This document shows, in pieces, positions 1 through 11,740 of a stretch of 64,000 bases of DNA. Under the pieces are notes generated by a model. It ran no database searches. It saw only the letters and a program-made list of their open reading frames with translations, and was not told the origin of the DNA. How positions within the stretch are numbered: the first letter of the stretch is position 1; each line of letters opens with the position of its first letter. The DNA comes from Pyricularia pennisetigena. Taxonomy: Eukaryota; Ascomycota; Sordariomycetes; Magnaporthales; Pyriculariaceae. The translations under genes and the position numbers were made by a program. The stretch is from NCBI RefSeq assembly GCF_004337985.1, contig NC_043744.1, positions 6,258,009 through 6,322,008 on the forward strand. Reading direction: 5' to 3'.

Positions 1-2637
1 AATATTGCTGGGAGAACCGTTGCCGTTCTTATCGGCGATGGCACGCATCTCGGCAGTCGCCAAACCAAAATCGCCAATTTTGACGGCATTGGTCCCATCA
101 GGAGCCACCTTGATAAAGATGTTTTCGGGTTTAAGATCGCGGTGGATAATGTTGAAGCCGTGTATGTGCTGTAAACCTTCGAGGATTTGGCGAAACAGCC
201 TCCAAATCTCCTCGCTGTCGTCACACAGATTGTTCGCAATCAGGTCACGCAGTGTGCTCTTTTCGCAATACTCCATCACAAGGTACATAATCTTGCGACT
301 AAAAGGTCTCATGCTGGGCCTGAGGCTTGACCTGCGATCCATCTTGGCACTGGCTTCGGACTCGCTGCTGTCCTCATCCGAATCTTCGGCTTCCGACTCA
401 TCCGACTCGTCACTGTCATCAAAACCTTCCTCAATACCATGTTCAGTGTGCGCATCGTCGTTATCAGAGTCGAAGCCGAACTCGATATGCGGGGGTCTGC
501 TCGAAGACACAAAGTCAAGCGCGCCGCTCGTGGTGAACTCAATGTTTGGCCCACTCATGCTTTCGGAGTCAGTAACGCCTGAGACTGTGGCGGAGCCGGC
601 GCTGGGTTCATATCCATCGTAAATGTCCTCAATCCAAGCCATGACATACTTGACCACCGACGGGTGGCCCATTCTACAAAAGACAGATACCTCGCTAATG
701 ATTGGTGTAAGGCTCTCGTTTTCCCGCTGCCTGATCTTCTTGACGGCATAGACAACGTTCTCGACCATGTTGCGGGCCTTGACGACCTCCCCAAATCCGC
801 CCTTGCCCAGCCTACCCTCTTCGATCCATTCGGTAGCCCAGCGAGACTGAGGAGCTGCCGCGCGGCTCATGGAGCCATGGCGAAGTCTGGGAGCAGGATG
901 TGGTAGCATAGAAGAGACCGAATCAGTTGTGAAAACGGGTGAGGCTGCATCATCTGCCAGGACCTGCGCGCTCGTGGCAGCAAGAAAGTGATGCGAACCC
1001 AGATCGAAAGCCCGTCTGCGCCGCGAGGGTTCCGAGTGGAAGAAACTGGAAACAAGCTCCAACATTTCGGATGACAGGGCAAGAGAGGCCTTCAGATCGT
1101 TGGGTGATTGATAGCGTTGAGGAGCCTCCAGACCAAATACCATCTGAAGGAACATGACACCGAAATCCCAAATGTCCGTTTTCTGGGTGTAATGTGGTTT
1201 GGCAGTACCTGCGATCTCGGGAGGAAGCCAGTACGCAGACTTGGCTTCACGCAAAGCAGTAACGGCGCGTGAACTCGAGCAGATGTCATGTAGCTCCTTT
1301 TGGAAACCCGCGTCTGCGAGCTTGGGGATTATAGCACCCGTTTCATCCCGGAACAGAAGGACGTTGTGTGGGTGGATGCTTTTGTGAACGATGCCATTGG
1401 TGTGAAGAAAGTTGAGAGCATCCAGGAGATCTCTTGTCCAGCTGCGGACTCGGTTGATCCCAATCTGGCCATCTTGCCCGTTCACGTCCATGTGCTCGTA
1501 GAGAGAACCTTGTTTGGCATAGGCTGTCAGAATACTAACGGTCCTATCGGGTGAGCTTACATCGACTGAAATATCACTGTCTATACGAAACTCCATGATT
1601 TCGAGGATGTTTTTATGCCGAAGTTTCTTGGCAGACTCGAGTTGGGATTCCAAAGACTGCAGTTGCTTCTTGAAAAGCCCTGCCTCCTTGCCTCCAGACT
1701 TGAGCTTCGCCTGTTTCAGAACGAGGCTCGGCCGGTGATGTCCAGCAGAGAGGACAGGGCGCACAGTGAACACCTGGCACACAGGGCCAGTGCTGACCAG
1801 AGCCATTCCCTTGACGGCATTGAACCGCAACTCGTTGCCCGATTCGTCTGTCAGCTTGCATGGCTGGTCAAAAATAATCTTTTCGTTGTCATGATCGCTA
1901 CGACGGTCAGGGGATAGGTGGCCACTTCGGTTCTTGCGCCGAATCTCGAGCTTCTTGGCTCGCTGTCGGTTGATCTCCTCTTCGTATTGGCCACTCATAA
2001 TGCGCTCCTCCTCCTGCGTCTCTTCCAGTCGCTTCTGCTCCTCTTTCTTACGCTCCTCCATGGCTTGCAGGGCTAGTTGAGCCTCGTGCGCAGCGCGTTC
2101 CTCCTCTAGAGAAGGTAATTCTCGGCCCTGGGCTTTTGCCTGCGCTGCGTCCTCAAGAATCTCCCGGATGTCCTCGACAAGACTGTTGATCATAACCTCT
2201 TCCTTGCGGGCAAAGATTTTGGGCTCCCGCTCGAGATACTTTTGAAGCCTGAAAAGAGTCGATTCACTCAAGCTGTCGTCATTCTTGAGGGACAATAGAG
2301 GTGTTGACTTGGGGTAAGTTGCCGTCATGACGACACTCAAGGTCACGCCAACATCCTCGTCCGAGAAAGCCTTGATTCGAATGTCAAACCTGGGTTCAGA
2401 CTTCTTCCAAGCGCTATGGGGATCCTTGAGCTCAACAAAGTCGTCGGTGTAGATAGCTCTCAATGCGATCAGCTCTTCCTCCTGGATCTGCTCGTAATGC
2501 GTCGTCGTTCCTGCAGTGGCGGCCTTAGGACCAGCCGGGGTAGGGGCAGGTCCGCGGACGGGAAAGTTTGCATTTCCATTGTTGGTTTGTTTGCGAACTA
2601 GAGCAGGACCTTTCTGCGTGTTTTGTTTTCCCGCCAT
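1..2637 (-). CDS. GCN2: GCN2-type eIF2alpha kinase, 3' part outside window
   Basis: Open without a stop for 879 codons from the ATG at 2637 to the window edge; no intron is needed. Protein kinase of the general amino-acid control (cpc-3 in Neurospora), which phosphorylates eIF2alpha when uncharged tRNA accumulates. Order seen: an RWD domain at about residues 45-165 (Gcn1-binding region in this family), a charged coiled linker, a degenerate pseudokinase domain at about 290-540, then a true kinase domain. That domain has a Gly-rich loop (GKGGFGEV) near 607, the VAIK-type Lys in YAVKKI, a long acidic Ser/Asp/Glu insert at about 660-760 typical of eIF2alpha kinases, HRDLKPEN near 834 and GDFGLA near 856. 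The activation loop end, the HisRS-like domain and the C-terminal domain lie beyond the edge. It is divergently placed to the Cut12 gene. Identification is firm from the domain order. Confidence 0.95.
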   Translation of the reverse strand, partial: MAGKQNTQKGPALVRKQTNNGNANFPVRGPAPTPAGPKAATAGTTTHYEQIQEEELIALRAIYTDDFVELKDPHSAWKKSEPRFDIRIKAFSDEDVGVTLSVVMTATYPKSTPLLSLKNDDSLSESTLFRLQKYLEREPKIFARKEEVMINSLVEDIREILEDAAQAKAQGRELPSLEEERAAHEAQLALQAMEERKKEEQKRLEETQEEERIMSGQYEEEINRQRAKKLEIRRKNRSGHLSPDRRSDHDNEKIIFDQPCKLTDESGNELRFNAVKGMALVSTGPVCQVFTVRPVLSAGHHRPSLVLKQAKLKSGGKEAGLFKKQLQSLESQLESAKKLRHKNILEIMEFRIDSDISVDVSSPDRTVSILTAYAKQGSLYEHMDVNGQDGQIGINRVRSWTRDLLDALNFLHTNGIVHKSIHPHNVLLFRDETGAIIPKLADAGFQKELHDICSSSRAVTALREAKSAYWLPPEIAGTAKPHYTQKTDIWDFGVMFLQMVFGLEAPQRYQSPNDLKASLALSSEMLELVSSFFHSEPSRRRRAFDLGSHHFLAATSAQVLADDAASPVFTTDSVSSMLPHPAPRLRHGSMSRAAAPQSRWATEWIEEGRLGKGGFGEVVKARNMVENVVYAVKKIRQRENESLTPIISEVSVFCRMGHPSVVKYVMAWIEDIYDGYEPSAGSATVSGVTDSESMSGPNIEFTTSGALDFVSSSRPPHIEFGFDSDNDDAHTEHGIEEGFDDSDESDESEAEDSDEDSSESEASAKMDRRSSLRPSMRPFSRKIMYLVMEYCEKSTLRDLIANNLCDDSEEIWRLFRQILEGLQHIHGFNIIHRDLKPENIFIKVAPDGTNAVKIGDFGLATAEMRAIADKNGNGSPSNI

Positions 2638-3965
2638 CCTTACGAGGGCGGTTGGGTCATTTGCTTTGTCGCGATGGCGGTTCTGTGATCAGAGCTGTAA
2701 AGCGCTTCCGCGATCGTGCAAAGGGCAAAAATGTCGTCACAGCCTGGAGGCTGCGATGACACTACTCCATTGTTTCGCACGTGCCGGACTGTGATGTTGG
2801 AATTTAGGATTATACGTGTGTTTTGACAAGAAGAAAGGGAAGTTTTTTGATCAAGATCACGAATGCGAATGACTCCCTTGGGCTCCTAGCTTTGTTTGGG
2901 GTGGGTATGATGATGTAGGAACAAGGCAGGATGGGTGGGGTAGTCAGCTACCCCGCAAGGGTACTCCTTGTGAGTGTACATTAGCAACACCTATCCTCGT
3001 CTCCTGTCTCCTTCAACTATGGATTCAATCATTGAAATTTCTCGATATTGGGACAAACGAATTCGAGTAGCCTGTCAGATAGTTGACTAGCTGCTGGCCT
3101 GTCTTCTTGCGATTCGATAACACTATCGGAGGCATGATTTAAAACCCGATTGATGTAACCTTGAGAGACAGGCATTTGCTGATTGCGCACGTGCCATGGA
3201 AGGGTCTCAAGGGTCTTGATGTTGTCGAGGTTCTATCAAGGTCTCTGTGCCTGGCTTAACTGACACCATCATGTTATCATTGGGGGTGTTGCAGTCAAAT
3301 CAATTACCGAATGTTACCTTATAAATATGTGTATGCATTTCATTCATTGCTTTTCGTCCCCAAATATGCTCGGCACCAATTCAAAGAACAACCCGAGTCA
3401 ATTGTGACCTGTACAGGCTTGAAGAGACAATCAGCACCACACCCTCTGGAGGATGTGGTTGAAGTCAGAACGAGAAGCAACCGTATGAGGGCTGGTATCT
3501 CAGGAGACACAAACGCTGGCTGGTGGTCGAGATAAAGTACACGTCTGCCTTGGACTCAAGATATGGAACTTGGAAGCAATTGAGAGTCTCATCGCGCAGG
3601 CCAAAGTTTAATTTTAACCTCGCATCATCAATAACAGACTCGGGGATATGGTTACAGGGGTTTAGGGATCTTTCGGCAGTCCATCTCCACCCAATCCCCA
3701 CGCCCCCATTCTCCAAATCAATCAACAACGCGCACGTATACCCGCTAGTCCATTTATGGTAATTTGTAAATAGACGAACTCCTCACCGCGTTTCCCAAGA
3801 TTTTTAATGCGCCCAACCCCGACCTGCCACCGTACCCAAACCTGGGGGGCAAGAGACTTGAGAACCACACGTATTCTTCATTTGATGACTTTACTTCTTG
3901 TACCAACCTCTTTCTCCTAATCATTTACTAATACGCATGCTCATTCGACGGGCTGCACGACAACA
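2638..3965. other. Divergent intergenic region, GCN2 / Cut12 gene
   Basis: About 1.3 kb between two divergent starts, so it must hold both promoters and leaders. I see no convincing coding sequence; open frames here are short and lack family resemblance. Confidence 0.6.
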
Positions 3966-6645
3966 ATGCTCAGCTGGGTGCTGAACCGCGGCGCAGCTTC
4001 CTCTGGCGCGTCCAGAGAACCAGGCAAGTCGCACACAGACGGGATGATGTACTATTTCAATTGAATTTTTTGTGGTGTTTTTCTAACATCTGAGATGGCT
4101 GCATTTATCAGATGACACGCTCGCCGACATAGATCAGCCCGATACGCCGGCTCCTGTCTTTGCAGCTCGAGCCCTCAAAGCGGCCATATTTGGCACTCCT
4201 GCGCCCGCCCCAGCACATACAAAGAACCAACCACACAAGCATAGGCAGTCTTTAGAACTACGAAGCACGGACGGCGTCCCCGGCAGGAGCTCTGCGGCAT
4301 CCGAAATGCCGATTAGCACACCCAGCAAACAACCGCAAGGTATTCTGCTGACGCCAGGTGTCGGTACGGCGCGCCGAAAACGCGTCTCCTTTGGTCGTGA
4401 TGTGGCCGCTGCGGACTCTGGGGCGAATATCGCGTCGGATGGCCCACATTCGTCGCTCGCTACGTCAAGTCACGACAACGCCGATACTCGAAGACCACGA
4501 ACGTCTCTGACGGAGAAGTTGGAAAAGTCGCGACAGCTGAAGCCGAAATCACAAGACTATGAGTTTTATACGACGAAGCCTGCAAATGCCAATAAGCAAC
4601 AACAATCAACAGAGCCGGAAGATGGCAACTGGGAGGAGGCCATCGAGGACGAGGATGACGACCTGGACCGCGATAGAGACGTGACAGTCGACCTCAACGA
4701 ACCACACTCGCGATCCGGGAGATATTGGAAGACGGAGTATCAGCGCTACCATGACGAGGCGCGTGCAGAAATGGAGAAGCTGGTCAAATACAAACAACTT
4801 GCCAAGGCATACGCTAAGAACAAGGATGCCGAGGCTATGCGACTCAAGGAACGCTTGGCTGAGGAGCAGGCCAGGGTCGCCGAGATGGAAGCCAAGGTGG
4901 GCGAGCTCACACGCCAAATTGCCATCAAAGTCAGCAATAGCGGCGGTTCAATGCAAGAGGACGCCGAGGTCATTCGCGACTTGGCAAAACAGACTACACT
5001 GGCAGCGCAGTATCGGTCACAGGTCAAGGAGCTCGAGGCCCTGGTCAAGAAGGGCCTGGACAAGGGCTCTTCGGATCATGGTGACGATGGTCACGGACTA
5101 CGGGCGGTATCTCCTCGAACCAGCCAAACCCTCATGGAAACACAACGGCAGCTCAAACGGGCCAGAGACCAGGTCCAGGAGCTGGGTGGGTTGAAGAGCG
5201 AACACAGAAAGCTCAAGACCGACCTGCGAGCTGCTGAGAAGCGTGCCCAGGAGCTGGATATTGCCAAGGACAGGGCTGAAGCCGATCTAAGCGCCGCCAA
5301 CACCGAGAACAAGGAATTGGCTGCGAAACTGGCATTGGTTGAAGAACGGGCTCGTCGCAAGGCGGAAGCTCTGGACAAGCTGCAGCAAGACTACGAAAAG
5401 CTGCGGGAAGAGTCTAGACGGGCCACTAGAGAGAATAGAGCAGCGATGCGTGCAAAGGACGATGAGATTTCTCGACTCAAGAAGCTTCTCGAAAAGAGTT
5501 CGGATGTCCAGATAACATCCGAACGGGCTAGCGAGGATCTCAACGCACCATATTCGACGGATGCGCCCAATGCGGACTGGACCCTCAACGTAACCCAACT
5601 TGGAGATGTGGAGGGTCGCCCGGAAGTTCAACGTGCAAATAGCGACAGGCGCCAAGATGCAGTCAAGGAGCCTGCTGCCGATATTACCAACGATACTTCT
5701 GGCTGGACTGCAAGACTAGAGCAGCTGGACAAGGAACTAAAAGTGGCCTCGCCCAGATACGAAGAGCCTAAAGCTGAAGTTGCTGCCAAGGTGACAGCTG
5801 CAGACGATGCCCTCACGACGGACTCGTTGCACGTCGACAAAAACGACTATACACAGCGACTGAACATGCTGGAGCAGCATTTGTATCCCACGGATGCGAA
5901 GCCCTCAGCGAGAGACAGTCGTGCGGCACGACGAGACGCGACGAGGGCGACGGGGGCCGAGGAACGTAGGCAGATCAGTACAGTCGTGGAAGAAGATTCC
6001 GGCTGGACCGCCGGCGAGTCTCCGATTCGAGACCGACTTCGATCGAGGTCACAGTCAAGGCAGCGTCCTGCAGCAGCATCTACGCCCCCTCGGGCAACAA
6101 TGGCAACTCGACGGAAGTCAGCGTCCGCTCTGACGGAGCGCAAGGGAATTGACGAGGATAATTTCACGTTTGACATCAACGACGATGACTTTACCAAGCC
6201 GCTCGGCCGCTCATCGGACAGCATGTTGAACGACCCCGAGGCTACACCTCGCGCGGCCGCTACCGGTTCCAAACGACCGGCAGCCTCCGTGCTCGATAGA
6301 CGCGCGAGCGTCGCTGACATGCCTGCCTCAAGGGCTCGAACGCGTAGCTACGAAAGCAAAAACAACCGCCCTTCGTCGTCATCTTCGGATGAGGACGTAA
6401 ACATCGACCTCCTAAGCAACAAATTCGCGCGACTTGGAGCGGCGGCTAACAGCAAACAGCCCCACCCTATGGATGATAGCGTCGTCGATGCATGGAGGAC
6501 TATGAATACGTCGATGCGCAGCACTGCGTCAACCCTCCCTCCCGGCAGACACGCGGCGGCGATGGCTAGACTGGAAAAGCGGAGAGCGGATCGAAGGAGG
6601 CGCGGTGCCGGCCAGGGGTTTGATAAGGAGAATGTGCGGCCGTGA
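3966..6645 (+). CDS. CUT12: Cut12-type spindle pole body protein
   Basis: Two exons, 3966-4023 and 4112-6645, giving 863 residues. The intron uses a GC-AG pair (donor CAG|GCAAGT, branch CTAAC at 4083, acceptor ATCAG); the join gives an unbroken Cut12 N-terminus beginning MLSWVLNRG and running to the conserved stretch TPAPVFAARALKAAIFGTP. In fission yeast Cut12 sits at the spindle pole body and links polo kinase activity to spindle formation. A long Ala/Glu/Lys-rich coiled coil runs from about residue 215 to 485. The rest is basic and Ser-rich with several S/T-P sites, as expected for a mitotic CDK substrate. The protein ends in DKENVRP, containing a KEN-box sequence. Family assignment is strong at the N-terminus; the C-terminal half is poorly conserved in this family. 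Confidence 0.88.
4024..4111 (+). other. GC-AG intron in Cut12 gene
   Basis: The 88-nt intron starts with GCAAGT after CAG, matching the tight consensus of the rare GC-AG class of U2 introns. Alternative GT donors nearby give the wrong phase or a stop. Confidence 0.8.
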
Positions 6646-7372
6646 GTGAGTCAGAGGGTGTTTTTTTTTTTTTATTAGTTGGGTGATGTATAGGGCATCA
6701 GAGGCGCAAGAGGATGCATGGCGCAAGGGGTTACCTGAGTTCTACGGCTGAGACGGCAGCATCCATCTGGTGACTGTGTTTGTTGCTTTCTGTTGATACC
6801 TAAGCCTGTTTGATGGATTTGTTGCATTGTTTGGCGTTTGGAAGAACGGGCACAGAACAGAGAATAAATTGAAGTTATGTTTTGAGGGCTATTCGCTACC
6901 ATGTTAGTTGGAGTTGGAGTTGCAGCGGCATTTGGACGGTCCAGTCTCAGTATCCCTCCCATCCCAGCAGCGGAGAAACGCCACCCCGGATGACCTGAAA
7001 TTAAAGCCGATCCAAAAAGTGCATCTCCAAAGTAATCTGGTTCCAGGCGGAAGTATTTTCCTAATTTAGCATGCGTTTAAATCGATTGTTCCCTGCACCC
7101 GGCTTTTTTTTACTTTGGACTACTTGGACGCTCGAATCTGTGAGTGGTTTTCCCGTGTCATTCTTATCTCTTAATCTCGACGCGTCCTTATCGCCCATTC
7201 CGCGCGCTGCTAGATATAGACGACAAGTCCCGACAGAAAAGCATATGCGCTTTTTGACGAACAGATTCGTTGCCGTTTGATTTCACGTAGACTATATGCA
7301 AATTTTTTTTAATTTTTTTCCTTTTTCTTTTTGTAAACTCAATTGCCTGAGATATCCTTATCATTGCCCGCA
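6646..7372. other. Intergenic, Cut12 3' side / UreF promoter
   Basis: It holds a T13 run at 6661-6673, a TGAGTCA (Gcn4/CPC1-type) heptamer at 6647-6653 just after the Cut12 stop, and a T-rich stretch before UreF. Nothing coding is recognised. Confidence 0.5.
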
Positions 7373-8436
7373 ATGCACATTGAAAAAGAACCAGGCATCC
7401 CTGGTCCAGATCCAGGCACAGTACAGTCCGATTACGGAGTCACGATCAAGGAAACCAATTCCATCGAAGCAGAGATCCATCGCCTGGAAGCCGAACTGGA
7501 AGATGCACGACGAAGACTAGATGCAAAGAGACCGCGCGCCGCGGTGCACAAAAAACCCCCGCCGTCACCTCATTCACTCTCAGGTAAGGCACCCAAAAAA
7601 CCTACGAGGTTCATCGCTCTACTGTTCACCGTGTGCAACAACAAAAGCAATTAATTCATCGACTAACACCCAAAGCAGCCCCCTTCCTTCCCCCGTCAAC
7701 ACATCACCTACTCCTGCTAACCGACTCGGCCCTACCCCTGGGCGCCTTCGCCTTCTCCTCGGGCCTGGAATCCTTCCTCGCCCACAGCCCCAAGCGTCCC
7801 ACCTCGTCACCATTCACCACCTTCCTCCCGCTCTCCATCTCCACGTTCGCATCCACCACCCTCCCCTTCACTCTCGCCGCCCACCGCGACCCCTCCCGCC
7901 TGCTCTACCTGGACGACGCCCTGGACGCTTCCCTCGTGTGCACCGTCGCCCGGCGCGCCAGCGTGTCGCAGGGCCGCGCGCTGATCGGCCTGTGGGAGCG
8001 CTGCTTCGCGCCCTCGCTCCCGCCGGACCGGGACATTGCAAGGTACGTGGCGGCCGTCAAGGCGCCGGCGCCGCAGCACAAACCCACCGACTGCGTCACC
8101 AACGCGCCGCCGAGCCACCTGCCCCGGGCCGCGGCGCATCTGGCCCCGCTCTTTGGTGCCGTCTGTGCCGCCGCCGGCCTCTCGGCGCATCAGGCCGCCT
8201 TCGTGCTGGTCCTGGGCCACGTCAAGGCGCTCGCGTCGGCGGCCGTGCGGGCGGGCGTCTTTGGTCCCTATCAGGCCCAGAGGCTTCTGGCGGGGGATGA
8301 GGTCCGGAGGCTGGTGGACCTCGCCGTTCAGAGGGAGTGGGCTACCGAGGTTGAGGACGCGAGCCAGACGGTGCCCGTGATGGACTTGTGGGTTGGACGG
8401 CACGAGTTGTTGTATTCGCGCATTTTCAACAGCTAG
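7373..8436 (+). CDS. Urease accessory protein UreF
   Basis: Exons 7373-7583 and 7679-8436 (intron 95 nt, donor GTAAGG, branch CTAAC, acceptor AAAGCAG) give 322 residues. UreF works with UreD and UreG to load nickel into apo-urease in the cytosol. The exon 2 product begins with the family signature LLLLTDSALPLGAFAFSSG, where bacterial UreF also starts its conserved core. The preceding 70 residues are a fungal extension with an acidic coiled segment (EAEIHRLEAELEDARRRL). The C-terminal end LWVGRHELLYSRIFNS is typical. The second exon is very GC-rich. No other urease gene is in the window. It ends 117 bp before the convergent CWC2 stop. Confidence 0.9.
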
Positions 8437-8553
8437 GAACCGAGTTTGGCGTTTGGGTATTATTAATCGGCCTTATGCAGCTTTTTGTACATGGCATTTG
8501 TAGAGACTGCCTCGCGGCCGGGAGACGCACCAGCTATACTATGGCTACACTAA

Positions 8554-9803
8554 TCAATCATCCTCGCTATCACTTCCGTATGCCACCAACGGCCCCGTCG
8601 CTGCAGCCTGCTTTGGCTGAGCAGAGACTTTGACCTGTGCTGAATTGAGCGCCGCCAACGTGCTGCTGGAAAATATCCCTCCTGCATCACCATCCGCGCC
8701 ACTCCCGCTCCCTTCCGCTCCGAACAAGGCCTCCCTTGCAGAGACGTCTTCACCGCCACCTTCCAACATTAGTTGTTCTTCAAAACCCCTCCTGCCGACC
8801 GGGTTGACGGCCTGGGCACCCCTGGCAAAATGTACCTCATCAGGCGCCTCGTAACCGTCCAGCCCGTACGAACTCTCCATCTTTCTTCTCTTCCTCGCCT
8901 CGGGATCCCTGCCCTCGATCTCGGCCACAAATTCAGCCGGAAGCGCCCTCCGCACCGCCTCGGCGGCCTGCTCCTCCACCCTCCGAGCCTCTCTAGCCTG
9001 AGCCATTGGGTTCGGGTCCGCTGTGGCCCAGCGCACGTTGAGAATCTCGTTATGGTCGAGACTCTGATGAGCCATGGCCTCCTTTGCAAACTGCGCATTG
9101 GCCTCGTTTGTGTAGGTGATAAAGGCGACACCCCGTTGGTTCAGCACCCGTATCCTCTCGACCTGGCCCCATTCTGCAAAATGCCTCGCCACCACCTCCT
9201 CAATGTCGTCTGTAACGTGGATCCGCCCGACGTAGATTGTCCGGTTCTGCCGCATAAAGGAACCCACGCCACCCATGTCGTCGCGGTAGTCGGAAAAACG
9301 GTCGCGGCCGAAGCAGTCCACGTTGGGACTGTAGAGGTCGTGCAGCGTGGGCAGCCGGTGGAGGTACTCGCAGTCCTGGCCCTTGGGGCACACGCCGCGC
9401 GCGAAGAAGAGACAGAAGTAAGAGCCCGTCGTTTGGTCAGCCTTGGTGTATCCCGAGTCCTTTGCGATGTTGCATCGACCCTTGGCGGCCGTCTGGGAGG
9501 TGTATTTGTCTTCACGGTCACCGCCGGACCATTTGTTATACCTGTGACGGGGATGTTAGCTTAGCATATAAAAAGTAGATTGCAATTTTAGATTGAAACT
9601 AACCAGATGTTGAAAGTTGTGCCCGTTTGCGGCGGTGGCTCCGACTTGACGAGAGCCGGGTCGATCTGAGGTCGCGCTGGTCGCTTCTTCTTGACGCGTA
9701 TTATTTTTTTGACCTTTTTCTGGCCTTCGGGGACGACTTGTCCATTGCTGGTGGGCACCAACTCGGTGCCCTCGGCTGCTTGTGGTTGTTCTGTGTCTGA
9801 CAT
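8554..9803 (-). CDS. CWC2: Pre-mRNA splicing factor Cwc2
   Basis: Exons 9604-9803 and 8554-9541 (62-nt intron, GTTAGT...CACAG) give 395 residues; the splice makes the conserved NIWYNKWSGGD. Cwc2 is the NineTeen-complex protein that contacts U6 snRNA and the intron in the active spliceosome. After a basic N-terminal tail come the Torus region and a CCCH zinc finger (YFCLFFARGVCPKGQDCEYLH), then a linker with FGRDRFSDYRDDMGG and one RRM at about 145-220 (RNP2 IYVGRI, RNP1-like GVAFITYT). The C-terminus is acidic (YGSDSEDD). The ATG at 9803 is the first in frame; the frame upstream holds only a TTG. Confidence 0.95.
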
Positions 9804-10200
9804 TTTGGGCTGTGCAAATGCGTCTAAGAAGGACAAAATGGTATTGACAAGCTGCTAATTCATCATGTACCGCGATGTTAATTGATGTTTGTCGCATCGG
9901 TCGCCACAGCTTCCAGGAAACATGGGTCGCGCCGGATGAATAAGCTGGCGGTGAAATCCCGATAACTGATAAGGCCCCGCCTTACCCCACATAACTAATT
10001 CTGCCGGGACAGAGGGGTGCGGTTTGGTGAGTTGGAAGGGTGTATGCGAAACCGGTTAGAGACGTCAACGTTCTTGACCAATTTAACCTGCCCTTGTGAA
10101 AAAGGCCTTGAGACTTGCTGCTACCTGGAGGCTGTGTGCTACCTTTGTTCAAACTTTTATATGATTCCCGTAGGCCCTCGCCTACACACAACCGCCCGAG
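9804..10200. other. 397-bp divergent promoter, CWC2 / RBG1
   Basis: A compact head-to-head region between a splicing factor and a translation-linked GTPase. No coding sequence seen. Confidence 0.6.
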
Positions 10201-11740
10201 ATGGTGAACATTACGGAAAAGATCAAGGAGTATGTGGGGTTTATTGTCGCTGAGGTTCAGGTTGAGGCGCCATAGGAAATCATGTGACGCTAACATGAAA
10301 GACGTGTAGGATCGAGGATGAGATGAGAAAGACGCAGAGTGAGTATCTCTATCGGATCGCTGACCTTGATCTGACCAGGAGTATATACTAATTTTTTATA
10401 TTTCCTTTTTTGTCACAGAGAACAAGGCGACTGGTACGTCAACGAAATACATCTAATCAGCTTCATAAAAGCTCAAAACCACGCAGATATTGATGACGCC
10501 CACTCTTAGAATATCATCTCGGTCTGTTAAAGGGGTAAGTAAGTTTTGCCCATCTCAAGACTTCCTATTCGAGCTGAGGCCTCTATCAAGTGTTCAGGGG
10601 CTAATGCTCGTGTATCAGGGGCGGACCCTAACCACCACCAGACCAGCCCCTGACCTCAACATCATTTCAGAAAACTCGCTCGTCTTCGTGCCCAGCTCCT
10701 TGAGCCAGGCCCAGGCTCAGGCGGCGGTCCAGGTTCCGGCTTCGACGTCAGCAAGTCTGGTGACGCGCGCATCTCGCTAGTCGGCTTCCCATCAGTCGGC
10801 AAGTCCACTTTCCTCTCAAAGGTGACCAAGACTCGGTCCGAGGTGGCAGCATATTCATTCACCACCTTGACTGCAATCCCGGGTGTGCTCGAGTATGGAG
10901 GCGCCGAGATCCAGCTGCTCGATCTTCCTGGAATCATCGAAGGAGCCGCCGAGGGCAAGGGTCGTGGTAGGCAGGTCATTTCGGCCGCCAAGACCTCCGA
11001 CATGATTCTCATGGTGCTGGATGCCACCAAGAAGGCCGAACAGAGGGCCTTGCTGGAGGCGGAACTCGAGGCCGTCGGTATCCGACTCAACCGTGAGCCG
11101 CCAAACATCTATCTGAAGCCCAAAAAGGCGGGTGGCATGAAGATCAACTTTGCGTCTCCGCCCAAGCGTCTGGACGAGAAGATGGTGTACAACATTCTGC
11201 GAGACTACAAAATGCTCAACGCAGAGGTGCTCATCCGAGACGAAAACGCCACTGTCGATGACCTGATCGACGTCATCATGAAGGACCACCGGAAGTATAT
11301 CAAGGTAAACTTCTTCCCCTCTTCCCACAATCGGCAAACCAACTGACAGTCGGCAGTGCTTATATGTTTACAACAAAATCGACTCGGTATCGCTCGATTT
11401 CCTCGACAAGCTGGCCCGCGAGCCTCACACGGTCGTCATGTCATGTGAACTTGACCTCGGCATCCAGGATGTCATCGACAGATGCTGGAAGGAGCTGTCT
11501 CTAGTGCGCATCTACACCAAGCGCAAGGGAATCGATCCGGATTTTAGCGAGGCATTGATCGTCCGCAGCAACAGCACAATCGAGGACGTGTGCGATCGTA
11601 TCCACCGCACGCTCAAGGATACCTTCAAGTATGCACTGGTGTGGGGCGCGAGCGCGCGTCACGTTCCCCAGCGAGTTGGTCTCAGTCACCCGGTGGCTGA
11701 TGAGGATGTTGTGTACATAGTGAGTGGGTACAAGGCCTGA
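10201..11740 (+). CDS. RBG1: Rbg1/DRG1-type GTPase
   Basis: Six exons: 10201-10229, 10310-10338, 10419-10433, 10510-10534, 10671-11304 and 11357-11740; 371 residues, the usual DRG length. DRG/Rbg GTPases associate with translating ribosomes through a DFRP partner (Tma46 for Rbg1). Visible motifs are a helical N-terminus ([26 protein letters not shown], split over four tiny exons), G1 GFPSVGKS near residue 72, G3 DLPGII near 116, G4 NKID near 249 inside the S5D2L-like insert context, and a C-terminal TGS domain from about 290 to the end. Exons 3 and 4 are only 15 and 25 nt, but both are required by conserved sequence and phase. All donors are GT(A/G)(A/C/T)G-type. Confidence 0.95.

Noticed and set aside
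6647..6653. TGAGTCA Gcn4/CPC1-type heptamers (also near 13396, 24371, 26881, 57354)
   Set aside because: Seven-base words occur by chance at about this rate, and most lie outside promoters of amino-acid genes.
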